Positions 42,236 through 50,851 of a stretch of DNA of 64,000 nucleotides are shown in pieces. Under the pieces are notes generated by a model. It searched no databases. It was given only the letters and a program-made list of their open reading frames with translations, and was not told the DNA's origin. Location of the stretch: assembly GCF_017874715.1 (NCBI RefSeq), contig NZ_JAGGLR010000009.1, positions 248,001 to 312,000 on the forward strand, written 5' to 3'. The position numbers were made by a program, and so were the translations under genes. The first letter of the stretch is position 1. Each line of letters starts with the position of its first letter. The stretch comes from Streptomyces iranensis. Its GTDB lineage: Bacteria > Actinomycetota > Actinomycetes > Streptomycetales > Streptomycetaceae.

Positions 42236-43759
42236 TCAGGCGAACACCGACAGCAGCAGGGCCATCGCCAGACCGAGCACACTGACCAGGGTCTGTACGG
42301 CGGTCTGGGTCTTGGTGGCCTGGGTGAGATCCATTCCGAACGACTCCTTCACCAGCCAGAACCCCGCGTGGTTGACGTAGTTGAGGCCGAGCGAACCGGC
42401 GCCGATCGCGACCACGAGCAGAGATGCCTCCAGGCCCCCGCCATCGCCGATCAGCGGGGCCACGATGCCGGTGGCGGAGACGATGCCGACGGTGGCGGAG
42501 CCCGTGGTCAGCGACAGCAACAGGGCGATGAGCCAGCCCAGCAGGATCACATTGATATGGGCGCCCTCTGCGGCCGACGCGATGGCATCGCCGATGCCCG
42601 AGTCCTGAAGTACCTGCTTGAACGCCCCTCCCCCGCCGATGATGAGCAGGATGGCGGCGATGGACTTCAGGCTGTCGGTCAGGGAGGCACGGGTCTCCTC
42701 AGCCGAACGGCCGGAGCCGCCAGTGCGCGCGGAGCCAACCATCGTCACCCCCAGGGCGAAGACGAAACCGGCGAGCATCGCCACCAGCGGTTCTCCGGCG
42801 AACACAAGCGCCGCGCCCAGCCCGCTCGACTCGTCCAGCACCGTCTCGGCCAGGGTGCGCAGCAGCATCAGGACGACGGGCACCAGCACGGCCGCCACGG
42901 CCAGCCCGGTGGGCACACCAGTCCGGCGGGGCACCTCCGCGCTCGCCCGCGCGCCAGACGTACCAGAGGCATCAGACACACCGGACGCACCGGACGCACC
43001 GGACGCACCGGACACACCAGACGCACCGGCTCCCGCCGTGGCGGCGGCCGGTGCGGGCCGACGCTCTGCCCCCGTGAACTGCGCCACCAGCTCGGCGTCC
43101 GGAGCGACATCGGGAAGCCGGGGCGCGATCCAGCGGGCGTAGACGGGCCCGGCCAGGATGACGGTGGGCACGGCACAGACGATGCCGACGCCGAGGGTGA
43201 GACCGAGGTCGGCGTGCAGACCGGTCATGGCGGTCAGCGGGCCGGGGTGGGGCGGCAGCATCCCGTGCAGGGTGGACAGCGAGGCGATGGCGGGCACACC
43301 GAGGAGTACGTACGGGCTGCCCTTGGTGCCGCCGTGTTCCTCCATCCTGCGGGCGACGCTGAAGATCAACGGCAGCAGCACGATCAGGCCGACCTCGAAG
43401 AACATGGGCACGCCGATGACGAACGCGGCGGCACCCACCAGCCAGGGCAGTCTGCGGGGCTCGGCGCGGGCGACGAGGGCGCGGGCGATGGCGTCGGTGG
43501 CGCCCGAGTCGGACAGCAGTCGGCCGAGCATGGCGCCCAGGGCGAGGGTGACGCCCACGTCGCCGAGGGTGCCGCCGGCGCCCTCCTCGATGGATCCGGC
43601 GAGTTTCGCGGCAGGCTCCCCGGCCGCTATCCCCGTACCCACGCTGACCAGGATCAGCGCGACAAACGGATGGACCCGCAGCCGTGAGTTGATGAGATAG
43701 ATCAGTGCTGCGATCGCCACCGTGAGGATGAGCAGCAGCCACCAGGTGTGTGCGGTCAT
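42236..43759 (-). CDS. GntP-family permease (gluconate/hydroxyacid:H+ symporter)
   Basis: A 507-residue membrane protein with about 12 hydrophobic segments. It has the GntP signatures GVPMFFEVGLIVLLPLIF and LPPHPGPLTAM, and a C-terminal half with GWLIALLLSLTTGSATVG. It imports gluconate or a related hydroxyacid. A central hydrophilic loop (about residues 245-275) is expanded by repeats of GAS/GVS encoded by 9-bp units, not typical for the family. ATG 43759 has GGAAGG before it. It is 145 bp downstream of the TctC-type gene in the same direction, so the two may be one unit. Confidence 0.9.
   Translation of the reverse strand: MTAHTWWLLLILTVAIAALIYLINSRLRVHPFVALILVSVGTGIAAGEPAAKLAGSIEEGAGGTLGDVGVTLALGAMLGRLLSDSGATDAIARALVARAEPRRLPWLVGAAAFVIGVPMFFEVGLIVLLPLIFSVARRMEEHGGTKGSPYVLLGVPAIASLSTLHGMLPPHPGPLTAMTGLHADLGLTLGVGIVCAVPTVILAGPVYARWIAPRLPDVAPDAELVAQFTGAERRPAPAAATAGAGASGVSGASGASGASGVSDASGTSGARASAEVPRRTGVPTGLAVAAVLVPVVLMLLRTLAETVLDESSGLGAALVFAGEPLVAMLAGFVFALGVTMVGSARTGGSGRSAEETRASLTDSLKSIAAILLIIGGGGAFKQVLQDSGIGDAIASAAEGAHINVILLGWLIALLLSLTTGSATVGIVSATGIVAPLIGDGGGLEASLLVVAIGAGSLGLNYVNHAGFWLVKESFGMDLTQATKTQTAVQTLVSVLGLAMALLLSVFA
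42954..43028. repeat. 9-bp tandem repeats inside the GntP gene
   Basis: Around eight imperfect copies of a 9-bp unit (ACCGGACGC and variants with ACCAGA or ACATCA) encode Gly-Ala-Ser/Gly-Val-Ser triplets. The reading frame stays open, so length variants would be tolerated. Confidence 0.85.
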
Positions 43760-43903
43760 GCGGTGCCTTCCGGGACATATGGGTTCGTACTAGGGCATGC
43801 GGGGGGTTCGTACGCCACCAGGGCATGGGTGGGTCACGGGATGGGGGCGGTGTGGTTCAACGGCGAGAAGGGCGTGCGGCCGCCGCCACGGCGGAGTGTT
43901 CGG

Positions 43904-44911
43904 TCAGTCCAGTCCCAGGTGTCCGACCAGCTCCGCCACGTTCTTGTCCTGCCGGGCCAGATACGTGGCGAACGCGCCGCCGGTGGTGAAGGCGTCGGTC
44001 CAGCCGTGGCGGGTGAGCTCGGCCTTCCACTGCCGGGAGGCGTGCAGCGCGGTCAGCACCTCGATCCAGCGTTCGCGGTCCGCGGAGCTGATGCCGGGCG
44101 GGGCGACGATCCCCCGCCAGTTGTCGAAGACCAGGTCGATCCCGGCCGCCCTCAGCGTCGGCACCCCGCGGAGCGCGGCCACGGGCCGGTCGCTGGTGAC
44201 CGCGAGCACCCTGAGCTGCCCGGCCGCGATCTGGTCGAGGAACTCGCCGATACCGCTGGTGGCGAAGTCGACCCGGCCGTCCAGCAGGGCGGGGAGCAGA
44301 TCGCCGCCACCGCCGTCGTAGGCGTCGTAGCGCACCGTCTTCGGCTGGATGCCGACGGCGCGGGCCAGCGCCATGGGCAGCAGGTGGTCCGGGCCGCCCA
44401 GCGACGAGCCACCGCCGACCGTGACGTCTCCCGGGTGCTTCCGCCACTCGGCGACCAGGTCCGCGACGGTGCGGTACGGCGAGTCCTTGCGGACCACCAC
44501 CGCCTCGGGCTCCTCGATCAGGCGGGCGATCGGGGTGGTCCGCGCCACGGTCACCTTGGCGTGCGCGACATGCGACGCGCCCAGTACGCCGAGACCCATC
44601 TGCAGGGCGAGCCGGCCGTTGCCACGTTCGTCCACGGTGCGCTGCAGACCGACCGTGCCACCGGCCCCGGGCAGGTTGAACACCTCCATGTCCGAGGTGG
44701 TCCCGGTCTCCTCCAGCACCCGGGCCACGGTCCGGGCCGTGGTGTCGTAGCCGCCTCCGGGTGTGTTCGGCACCAGGATCCGCAGCCCGTCGTCCCGGGT
44801 GTCCCCGGTGCCCGGCCAGGTGCCGCAGGCGCCGACGAGCAGGGACAGCACGGCGGCCAGAGCGCCGGACAGGGCGCGGGTGCGGGTGCCGGTGCCGGTG
44901 CGACGTCTCAT
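43904..44911 (-). CDS. TctC/Bug-type solute-binding lipoprotein
   Basis: A 335-residue exported lipoprotein: positively charged N-terminus (RRRTGTGTRTR), hydrophobic stretch and lipobox LVGAC with Cys29. Mature blocks VPNTPGGGYDTTAR, FNLPGAGGTVGLQ and GGSSLGGPDHLLPMAL are those of tripartite tricarboxylate receptors, which bind citrate-like or other carboxylates. No TctA or TctB gene lies beside it; instead there is a GntP permease downstream and a CitA/CitB-like pair divergent. ATG 44911 has AAGGGAGG before it. It may act as an extracellular co-sensor. Confidence 0.9.
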   Translation of the reverse strand: MRRRTGTGTRTRALSGALAAVLSLLVGACGTWPGTGDTRDDGLRILVPNTPGGGYDTTARTVARVLEETGTTSDMEVFNLPGAGGTVGLQRTVDERGNGRLALQMGLGVLGASHVAHAKVTVARTTPIARLIEEPEAVVVRKDSPYRTVADLVAEWRKHPGDVTVGGGSSLGGPDHLLPMALARAVGIQPKTVRYDAYDGGGGDLLPALLDGRVDFATSGIGEFLDQIAAGQLRVLAVTSDRPVAALRGVPTLRAAGIDLVFDNWRGIVAPPGISSADRERWIEVLTALHASRQWKAELTRHGWTDAFTTGGAFATYLARQDKNVAELVGHLGLD

Positions 44912-45009
44912 GGCACCTCCCTTTCGCTTCCCATCCGGCGGACGCCATGATTGTGCGGCCTGGTGGACAATGCGCCCAGGTTGTGTCAGCAGGAGAGATT
45001 GAGTTCATT

Positions 45010-46683
45010 GTGGTCGCCGCGTTCCGTCGCCAAACACTCGCAGGCGAGATGCTGCTGCTCCAGCTCGCCATCGTGGTGGTGGTGCTGATGGCGGTGGCGG
45101 CGGTCTCGCTCGCACAGTCGGAGGCCACCTTCAACCGGGTGGAGGGCCGCCGGGTCGGTGCGCTCGCCGAGCAGCTGGCCGCCCAGCCGCTGGTGCGCAG
45201 CAGGCTGGTGGGGCCCTCACCGGCGGAGGAGCTGGCCCCGCTGGTGTACTCGGCGCGGGTGCAGTCGCGGGTGACGTCCGTCACGGTGGCCGACCGCCAC
45301 GGGCGCGTCGTCAGCTCGACGAATCCCACCGTGCTCGGCGACCGGCTGCCCCTGGGCGAGGGGGTGGGCGCGGGCCGTGGCTGGTCGGGCACGCTGGACT
45401 GGGACGGCAGCCGGGAGCTGGTGGCGCAGGTGCCGGTGGTCGGTGCGACAGGGAAAGACCTGGGGCGGCATCTGGGCACCGTCATGATCGGCGAGACGTC
45501 CCCCACCGTGTGGCAGCGGCTGAGCGGCGCGTCCTCGTACCTCCCCGTCTACCTAGGCGTGGCCAGCGCGCTCGGCGTCGTCGGCTCCTGGCTGCTCGCC
45601 CGGCGCGTCAAACGGCAGACGCTCGGTCTGGAGCCGCGCGAGATCACCGGGCTGGCCGAGCACCGCGAGGCGATGCTGTACGGAATCGCCGAGGGCGTCG
45701 TCGCCCTCGATCCGCAGCACCGGGTGACCCTCGTCAACGACATGGGCAGGCGGCTGCTGGACCTGCCCGAGGACTGTGTGGGCCGGAACCTGGCCGAGCT
45801 GGGCATCGAGGGACGGCTGCTGGACGTCCTGGCCGGGGCGCGGAAAGAATCGGCGGACCCGAAGGACGAGGTCGTGGTCCGACACGGCCGGGTCCTGGTC
45901 ATGAACCGCATGACCGTGGTCAAGGACGGACGGCCGCTCGGCTCCGTCACCACCCTGCGGGACCGCACCGAGCTGGCGAGGCTGGAGCGCGAGATCGGCT
46001 CCTTCCGCTCCACCTCCGAGCTGCTGCGTGCGCAGACCCATGAGTTCGCCAACCAGCTGCACACCATCTCCGGGCTGATCCAGATCGGCGAGCAGGAGGA
46101 GGTGGTGCGCTACATCCGGGCGCTGAACCAGCGCCGCCAGTCGCTCGACATGTCCATCGGCCGCCGGGTCCGGGACACCGCCATCGCCGCCCTGCTGATG
46201 GCGAAGGCGTCCCAGGCCGCCGAGCGGAAGGTGATCCTGCGCCTGTCGGACCGCACCGCGCTGGACCGGCTGACGCCCGAGGACGCCGCCGATGTGGCGA
46301 CCGTGGTCGGCAATCTGGTCGACAACGCCATCGACGCCGCCACGTCCGAGCACGGCGGTGAGAACAAGGGTGGCGGCGGGGACGGCGAGGAGCCGTGGCT
46401 GGAGGTCGAGCTGCGGCAGGACCACACCAGTGTGGAGATCGTGGTGCGCGACTCCGGCCCCGGCGTCGCCCCCGGACTCGCCCAGGAGGTCTTCGCCCAC
46501 GGCTTCACCACCAAGGCCGCCCGGGAAGGCGAGCGCGGCATCGGACTCGCGCTCACCCGGCTCGTCTGCGAGCGCCGCGGCGGCGAGATCGCGGTGACCA
46601 ACACCAGCCAGGGCGCGATGTTCAGCGCCCGCATGTCCGTCAGCCACCCCGCCGACGCGGTGGCGGAAGGAGCGACCCGATGA
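45010..46683 (+). CDS. CitA/DcuS-like sensor histidine kinase
   Basis: A 557-residue membrane kinase for a carboxylate signal. First membrane helix at about residues 14-36, extracytoplasmic PDC/PAS-like domain to about 180, second helix at about 182-202, cytoplasmic PAS at about 220-320. The phosphorylated His344 lies in THEFANQLHTISGLIQ, and the ATPase blocks are NLVDNAIDAAT, DSGPGVAP and GERGIGLAL. The start is uncertain: GTG 45010 (AGGAGAG 12 bp upstream) or ATG 44947. Its stop overlaps the regulator start by 4 bp. It is divergent from the TctC-type gene, its likely target or partner. Confidence 0.9.
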   Translation: MVAAFRRQTLAGEMLLLQLAIVVVVLMAVAAVSLAQSEATFNRVEGRRVGALAEQLAAQPLVRSRLVGPSPAEELAPLVYSARVQSRVTSVTVADRHGRVVSSTNPTVLGDRLPLGEGVGAGRGWSGTLDWDGSRELVAQVPVVGATGKDLGRHLGTVMIGETSPTVWQRLSGASSYLPVYLGVASALGVVGSWLLARRVKRQTLGLEPREITGLAEHREAMLYGIAEGVVALDPQHRVTLVNDMGRRLLDLPEDCVGRNLAELGIEGRLLDVLAGARKESADPKDEVVVRHGRVLVMNRMTVVKDGRPLGSVTTLRDRTELARLEREIGSFRSTSELLRAQTHEFANQLHTISGLIQIGEQEEVVRYIRALNQRRQSLDMSIGRRVRDTAIAALLMAKASQAAERKVILRLSDRTALDRLTPEDAADVATVVGNLVDNAIDAATSEHGGENKGGGGDGEEPWLEVELRQDHTSVEIVVRDSGPGVAPGLAQEVFAHGFTTKAAREGERGIGLALTRLVCERRGGEIAVTNTSQGAMFSARMSVSHPADAVAEGATR

Positions 46684-47372
46684 CCGAGTCGGCCGGCACG
46701 ATCGATGTGCTCGTCGTGGACGACGACTTCATGGTGGCGCGCGTCCACCGCACCTTCGTGGAGCGGGTGGCGCCGTTCCGCGTCGTCGGCACCGCCCACA
46801 CCGGCGAGCAGGCGATCGAGGCGGTCGACGCGCTCCGGCCCGACCTGGTCCTGCTCGACCTCTATCTGCCGGACCTCTTCGGCCTGGACGTCATCTCCCG
46901 GCTGCGCACCGCCGGGCACGACTGCGACGTCATGGTGATCACCGCGGCCCGGGAGGCCGACGCGGTGCGCGGCGCCGTCCGCCAGGGAGTGGTGGACTAC
47001 CTCCTCAAACCCTTCGACTACGAGGATCTCCAGCCCCGTCTGGAACGTTATGCGACCCAGCGCGGGCGGTTGCTCACCACGGTCGTCCGTGGCCAGGCGG
47101 ATGTGGACCGCGTCCTGGCCGGGGCGTTCGCGCCGCCCGCGGGCGGCGCCCTCCCGAAGGGCCTGAGCGTGGAGACCGCCCAGCTCGTCGAGCGCGCCCT
47201 CCGCGAGGCGGACGGCACCGTCTCCGCCGCCGAGGCGGCCACCGCCATCGGAATCTCCCGGGTCAGCGCCCGCCGCTACCTGGAGTACTTCCACGCCACC
47301 GGCCACGCCGACGTCTCCCTGCGCTACGGCACGGCCGGCCGCCCGGAGCGCCGCTACAGCCGGCGGGCGTAA
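46680..47372 (+). CDS. CitB/DcuR-like response regulator
   Basis: A 230-residue regulator. The receiver domain has the acidic pocket VVDDD (13-17), phosphoacceptor Asp60 in VLLDLYLPD and the KPF motif. A linker leads to a C-terminal DNA-binding region with GTVSAAEAATAIGISRVSARRYL (about 185-210), the helix-turn-helix of this family. ATG 46680 overlaps the kinase stop (ATGA). It probably switches on the divergent TctC/GntP genes in response to a carboxylate. A terminator hairpin follows. Confidence 0.92.
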   Translation: MTESAGTIDVLVVDDDFMVARVHRTFVERVAPFRVVGTAHTGEQAIEAVDALRPDLVLLDLYLPDLFGLDVISRLRTAGHDCDVMVITAAREADAVRGAVRQGVVDYLLKPFDYEDLQPRLERYATQRGRLLTTVVRGQADVDRVLAGAFAPPAGGALPKGLSVETAQLVERALREADGTVSAAEAATAIGISRVSARRYLEYFHATGHADVSLRYGTAGRPERRYSRRA

Positions 47373-47394
47373 CGCCCCTGACGAGTCCGCGTGT

Positions 47395-47413
47395 CCGGCC
47401 CGCTCCGGGCCGG
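47395..47413 (+). terminator. Hairpin after the two-component system
   Basis: CCGGCCCG (47395-47402) pairs with CGGGCCGG (47406-47413) around a 3-nt loop CTC. It lies 22 bp after the response regulator stop. No T-run follows, as is common in streptomycetes. Confidence 0.7.
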
Positions 47414-47496
47414 GCGGGCGACCACGGGCTGAGACGGCTGAACGAGCCTTGTGAGAACTCTTGACTCGGGTGGGCTCGTCCACCAGGATCCCCGCT

Positions 47497-47522
47497 GGAA
47501 TCGATTCCATGGAATCGATTCC
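47497..47522. promoter_or_regulatory. Twin LacI-type operators
   Basis: Two identical perfect palindromes GGAATCGATTCC occupy 47497-47508 and 47511-47522, with AT between them (14 bp centre to centre). The block lies about 100 bp upstream of the LacI-family start and is AT-rich relative to the surroundings. Autoregulation by the LacI product is likely. Confidence 0.75.
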
Positions 47523-47619
47523 GAAGCCCGCCGTCCCTGCCGTCATTTCCCCGACCTCACACCACCAGGGCGGCGACTTCGCCGCACCCGCACGAGCACG
47601 CCCCAGTGAAAGGCCGCAT

Positions 47620-48651
47620 GTGGACGCCACCGTTACCCTCAAGGACGTCGCAGCCCGCGCGGGTGTCTCCGTGGGGACCGCGTCGCGGGTGCTCTCCGGC
47701 CACTCGGCCACCTCACCCGCGGCCCGCGAACGGGTGCGGGCGGCGGCCACCGAGCTCGGCTACCGGGTGAACGCCAGGGCACAGGCGCTGCGTTCGGCTC
47801 GCAGCCATGCGGTGGGGCTGCTCGTCTCCGACGTGCGCAACCCGTTCTTCGCGGACATCGCCCACGGCGCCGAACAGACCGCGCTCGCCTCGTCGTACGT
47901 CACGCTGCTGGCCAACGCCAACGAGGACACCGCACAACAGGACACCTACCTGGAGGTGTTCCTCACCCAGCGGGTGGACGGCATCATCATCGCCCCCCAG
48001 GGCGAGGGCCGCGGCAATCTGCGCACACTGGAACAGGCGCGGGTGCCACTGGTCTTCGTGGACCGCACCGTCGACGGGTTCGATGTGCCGAGCGTGACCG
48101 CGGACAACGCACAGGGGGTCGAACTCGCCGTCGCCCACCTCGCCGAACAGGGCCACACCCGCATCGGATACATCGGCGGACCGCCCTCCGTGTCCACCGG
48201 GCGGGCGCGGCTCAGCGCGTTCCTGGAGGCGATCGCCCGCCACCGCCTGGACGACGACCCGGCGCTGATCACGGCGGGGGACTTCCGCCGGGCGAGCGGT
48301 GGCACGGCAGCCGCGAAACTCCTCGCGCACCACCGGCCGCCGACCGCGTTGCTCGCCGCCGACAGCCTGATGGCGGTCGGCGCCCTGACCGAGGTGCGCC
48401 AACGGGGTCTGCGGATCGGCGAGGATCTGGCCCTGGTCGCCTTCGACGACATCGAGTGGTTCGGCGAACTCGATCCCCCGCTCACGGTGGTGGCCCACGA
48501 TGCCCGCGCCTTAGGGGCGACAGCGATGCGGCTCCTGCTCGATGTCATCGACGGCGGCACGGCCGAGTCGGTCGTCCTGCCGATGCGGCTGATCCCCCGC
48601 CGGTCATCGGCGGCGCGACCGCACACCGCTGCCAGCCGTCCCTCCGCCTGA
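47620..48651 (+). CDS. LacI-family transcriptional regulator
   Basis: A 343-residue repressor. The DNA-binding head VTLKDVAARAGVSVGTASRVLSG (residues 5-27) is a clear LacI helix-turn-helix, followed by the hinge helix (ARAQALRSARSHAVGLLVSD) and a periplasmic-binding-protein-like ligand domain with VDGIIIAPQ and LVAFDDIEW. GTG 47620 has GAAAGG 6 bp before it; upstream in-frame ATG/TTG codons would add about 50 residues that read through the operator. It heads a plus-strand set with an RpiB-type isomerase and an MHS carrier, which it probably controls. Confidence 0.9.
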   Translation: MDATVTLKDVAARAGVSVGTASRVLSGHSATSPAARERVRAAATELGYRVNARAQALRSARSHAVGLLVSDVRNPFFADIAHGAEQTALASSYVTLLANANEDTAQQDTYLEVFLTQRVDGIIIAPQGEGRGNLRTLEQARVPLVFVDRTVDGFDVPSVTADNAQGVELAVAHLAEQGHTRIGYIGGPPSVSTGRARLSAFLEAIARHRLDDDPALITAGDFRRASGGTAAAKLLAHHRPPTALLAADSLMAVGALTEVRQRGLRIGEDLALVAFDDIEWFGELDPPLTVVAHDARALGATAMRLLLDVIDGGTAESVVLPMRLIPRRSSAARPHTAASRPSA

Positions 48652-48813
48652 CGGCCCGACCCGTCCACAACCCGCAGTCCACAACTCGCAGTCCATAGGT
48701 CGCAGTCCATGACTCGCACACTCCGCGGACCCGCGCACCCTGCGGACCCGCCGCCTCGGCGTGGCGTTCGCGGAGCGACCCACCCTGCCCGACGCACAGA
48801 CGAAAGGCTGACC

Positions 48814-49284
48814 ATGCGCATCGCACTCGGCAACGACCACGCGGGGCTGCCCCTCAAAGAACACGTCCGCCAGGTGTTGCTACGTCTGGGACACGAAGTG
48901 GCGGACTTCGGCCCCGACACCGACACCCCCGTCGACTTCCCCGACATCACCTTCGCCACCTGTGACGCCGTACGCAGCGGAGAAGCCGATCGCGCCGTGC
49001 TGGTGTGCGGGACGGGCGCGGGGGCGCTGATGGCGGCCAACAAGATCGCGGGCATTCGATGCGGTCTCGGGCATGACGTGTACTCCGCCCACCAGGCCGT
49101 CGAGCACGACGACGCCAACGCGCTCGCCATGGGCGCGTGGCTCATCGGGCCCGCCATGGCCACGGAGGTCCTGGAGTCGTTCCTGGGCGCGACGTTCGAC
49201 GACGACGCCGACACCGTACGCCGGGTGGCCAAGCTCCGCGATCTGGAGCTGCGTTCGGCCCGCGAGCTCGCCGAACACATCTGA
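48814..49284 (+). CDS. RpiB/LacA/LacB-family sugar-phosphate isomerase
   Basis: A 156-residue isomerase, the usual RpiB length. GNDHAG near the N-terminus, VLVCGTGAG with the catalytic Cys near residue 69, and EHDDANALAMGAWLIG are conserved. The family interconverts aldose and ketose phosphates (ribose, allose, galactose, tetrulose phosphates). The unusual AHQAVEHDDAN instead of ARMxREHNDAN is closer to the branch acting on unusual tetroses or pentoses than to housekeeping RpiB. ATG 48814 has GAAAGG 6 bp before it. The 160-bp gap before it contains short CGCAGTCCA repeats. Confidence 0.88.
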   Translation: MRIALGNDHAGLPLKEHVRQVLLRLGHEVADFGPDTDTPVDFPDITFATCDAVRSGEADRAVLVCGTGAGALMAANKIAGIRCGLGHDVYSAHQAVEHDDANALAMGAWLIGPAMATEVLESFLGATFDDDADTVRRVAKLRDLELRSARELAEHI

Positions 49285-49400
49285 TCTCCACCGAACACAT
49301 CCGACGTCCCCGGCACACCTCGTCCCCGCACGCCTCGTCCCCAGCCCACCTCCTCCCCAGCACCTCGTCCCTGGCACACCTCCGCTCGAAGGAGACCGGT

Positions 49401-50738
49401 ATGAGCGCTCCTACCTCGCCCTCGTCGCCCGCACGAGGACGCGTCAGGACAGCCCTCGCGTCCGCCGTCGGCACCTGCGTCGAGAACTACGACTTCGTTG
49501 CCTACGGCACCGCGTCCGCCCTGTATTTCGGCGATGCGTTCTTCCCCAACTCGGATCCCGTGGTCGGCACCCTGCTGGCCTTCGTCACCCTCGGCGTCGG
49601 CTTCCTGATGCGCCCGATCGGCGGGGCCGTCGGCGGCTACCTCGGAGACCGCCACGGGCGTAAACCGGTCCTGGTCGGCGCCCTGCTGACGATGGGCATC
49701 GCCACCGTCCTGATCGGCATGCTGCCCACCTATCAGCAGGTCGGGGTGGCCGCGCCGGTACTGCTGGTGGTCATCCGCTGTGTCCAGGGGCTGGCGTTCG
49801 GCGCCGAGTGGGGCAGCGCCGTGATGATGACGTACGAACACGCGCCCCGCACCCGCCGCGGCCTGTACTCGGCGATACCGCAGGCCGGTAACCCCCTGGG
49901 CATCGCGCTCGCCAACATCGCCTTCCTGCTCTCCTCCACCCTCGACTCCGACTGGGCCTGGCGGCTGCCCTTCCTGGCCAGCGCCCTGCTGATCGTGGCC
50001 GGAGTGGTAATCCGGCTGAAGCTCACCGAGTCCCCGGAGTTCGAGGCCGCCCGAGCGAAGGGCACCACCGTCCGCAACCCGCTGGTCAGCGTGGTGCGCG
50101 ACGACTGGCGCAATATCCTGCGCATCATCGCCCTGCGCGTGGTGGAGTCCTGCGCCTACTACCTGACGGCCACCTATCTCCTCTCCTACATCACCGACCG
50201 CGACGACGGCGACCGTGGCGTGGCGCTCGCCGGTGTGGTCACCGCCAGCCTGCTCGCCACCGCCACCACCGTGCTCTCCGGCGCGCTCACGGACCGCGTG
50301 GGCCGCCGCACGGTCTACCTGGTGGCGTGTGTGCTGGCCGCGGTCTTCGGCTTCCCGATGTACCTGATGGCCAACTCGGGGGCTCCGGTGCTCATCGTGC
50401 TGATCTTCCTGATCGGCATCGGGGTGATCCACGCGGCGCTGACGGGCACCCAAGCCGCCTGGTTCGCCGAGCTGTTCAACACCGCCACCCGTACGTCCGG
50501 AGCTTCGCTGGGCTACCAGACGGCGGCCTCGGTGGCCGGTTTCGCGCCGTTCCTCGCCGTGCTGCTCGCGGAGTCCTTCGGCTGGGTGGGCCCGGCCGGA
50601 CTCTATGTGTGCGTCGCGCTGGTGGGACTCCTCGGGGTGCTGTCCACCCGCGAGACCTGGAGCCCCGCACAACGCATGGTCCTCCCGGCGGGTCAGCCGG
50701 AGCGAGCGGCCGATCGCGAACGGCACCCCTCGCACTGA
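49401..50738 (+). CDS. MFS transporter, metabolite:H+ symporter (MHS) type
   Basis: A 445-residue carrier with about 12 membrane segments. The MHS start GTCVENYDFVAYGTASALYF, the loop GGYLGDRHGRKPVL, the RCVQGLAFGAEWG helix and the second-half loop GALTDRVGRRTVYL are clear. MHS carriers bring in organic acids or zwitterions with protons. It is third in the LacI/isomerase set, so the imported compound may be a sugar acid or a sugar-derived acid; this is inference. ATG 49401 has AAGGAG 6 bp before it. The last codons are duplicated in the downstream repeat. Confidence 0.9.
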   Translation: MSAPTSPSSPARGRVRTALASAVGTCVENYDFVAYGTASALYFGDAFFPNSDPVVGTLLAFVTLGVGFLMRPIGGAVGGYLGDRHGRKPVLVGALLTMGIATVLIGMLPTYQQVGVAAPVLLVVIRCVQGLAFGAEWGSAVMMTYEHAPRTRRGLYSAIPQAGNPLGIALANIAFLLSSTLDSDWAWRLPFLASALLIVAGVVIRLKLTESPEFEAARAKGTTVRNPLVSVVRDDWRNILRIIALRVVESCAYYLTATYLLSYITDRDDGDRGVALAGVVTASLLATATTVLSGALTDRVGRRTVYLVACVLAAVFGFPMYLMANSGAPVLIVLIFLIGIGVIHAALTGTQAAWFAELFNTATRTSGASLGYQTAASVAGFAPFLAVLLAESFGWVGPAGLYVCVALVGLLGVLSTRETWSPAQRMVLPAGQPERAADRERHPSH

Positions 50739-50774
50739 GCCGAGGGAACCGCATCCCTCGCACTGAGCCGAGGG
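50727..50774. repeat. Duplicated segment spanning the transporter stop codon
   Basis: CCCTCGCACTGAGCCGAGGG occurs at 50727-50746 (including the real stop TGA 50736-50738) and again at 50755-50774, 28 bp apart. Each copy can fold (CCCTCG with CGAGGG). Confidence 0.85.
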
Positions 50775-50782
50775 GCAGTCTG

Positions 50783-50816
50783 CCGGTGGGCCCGGACACG
50801 GCGCCGGGCCCACCGG
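50783..50816. terminator. Strong bidirectional hairpin between convergent genes
   Basis: CCGGTGGGCCCGG (50783-50795) pairs perfectly with CCGGGCCCACCGG (50804-50816) around an 8-nt loop. It separates the plus-strand transporter from the minus-strand methyltransferase. Three copies of CAACGACGTC follow at 50818-50850. Confidence 0.88.
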
Positions 50817-50851
50817 TCAACGACGTCAGGCAACGACGTCGGTCAACGACG

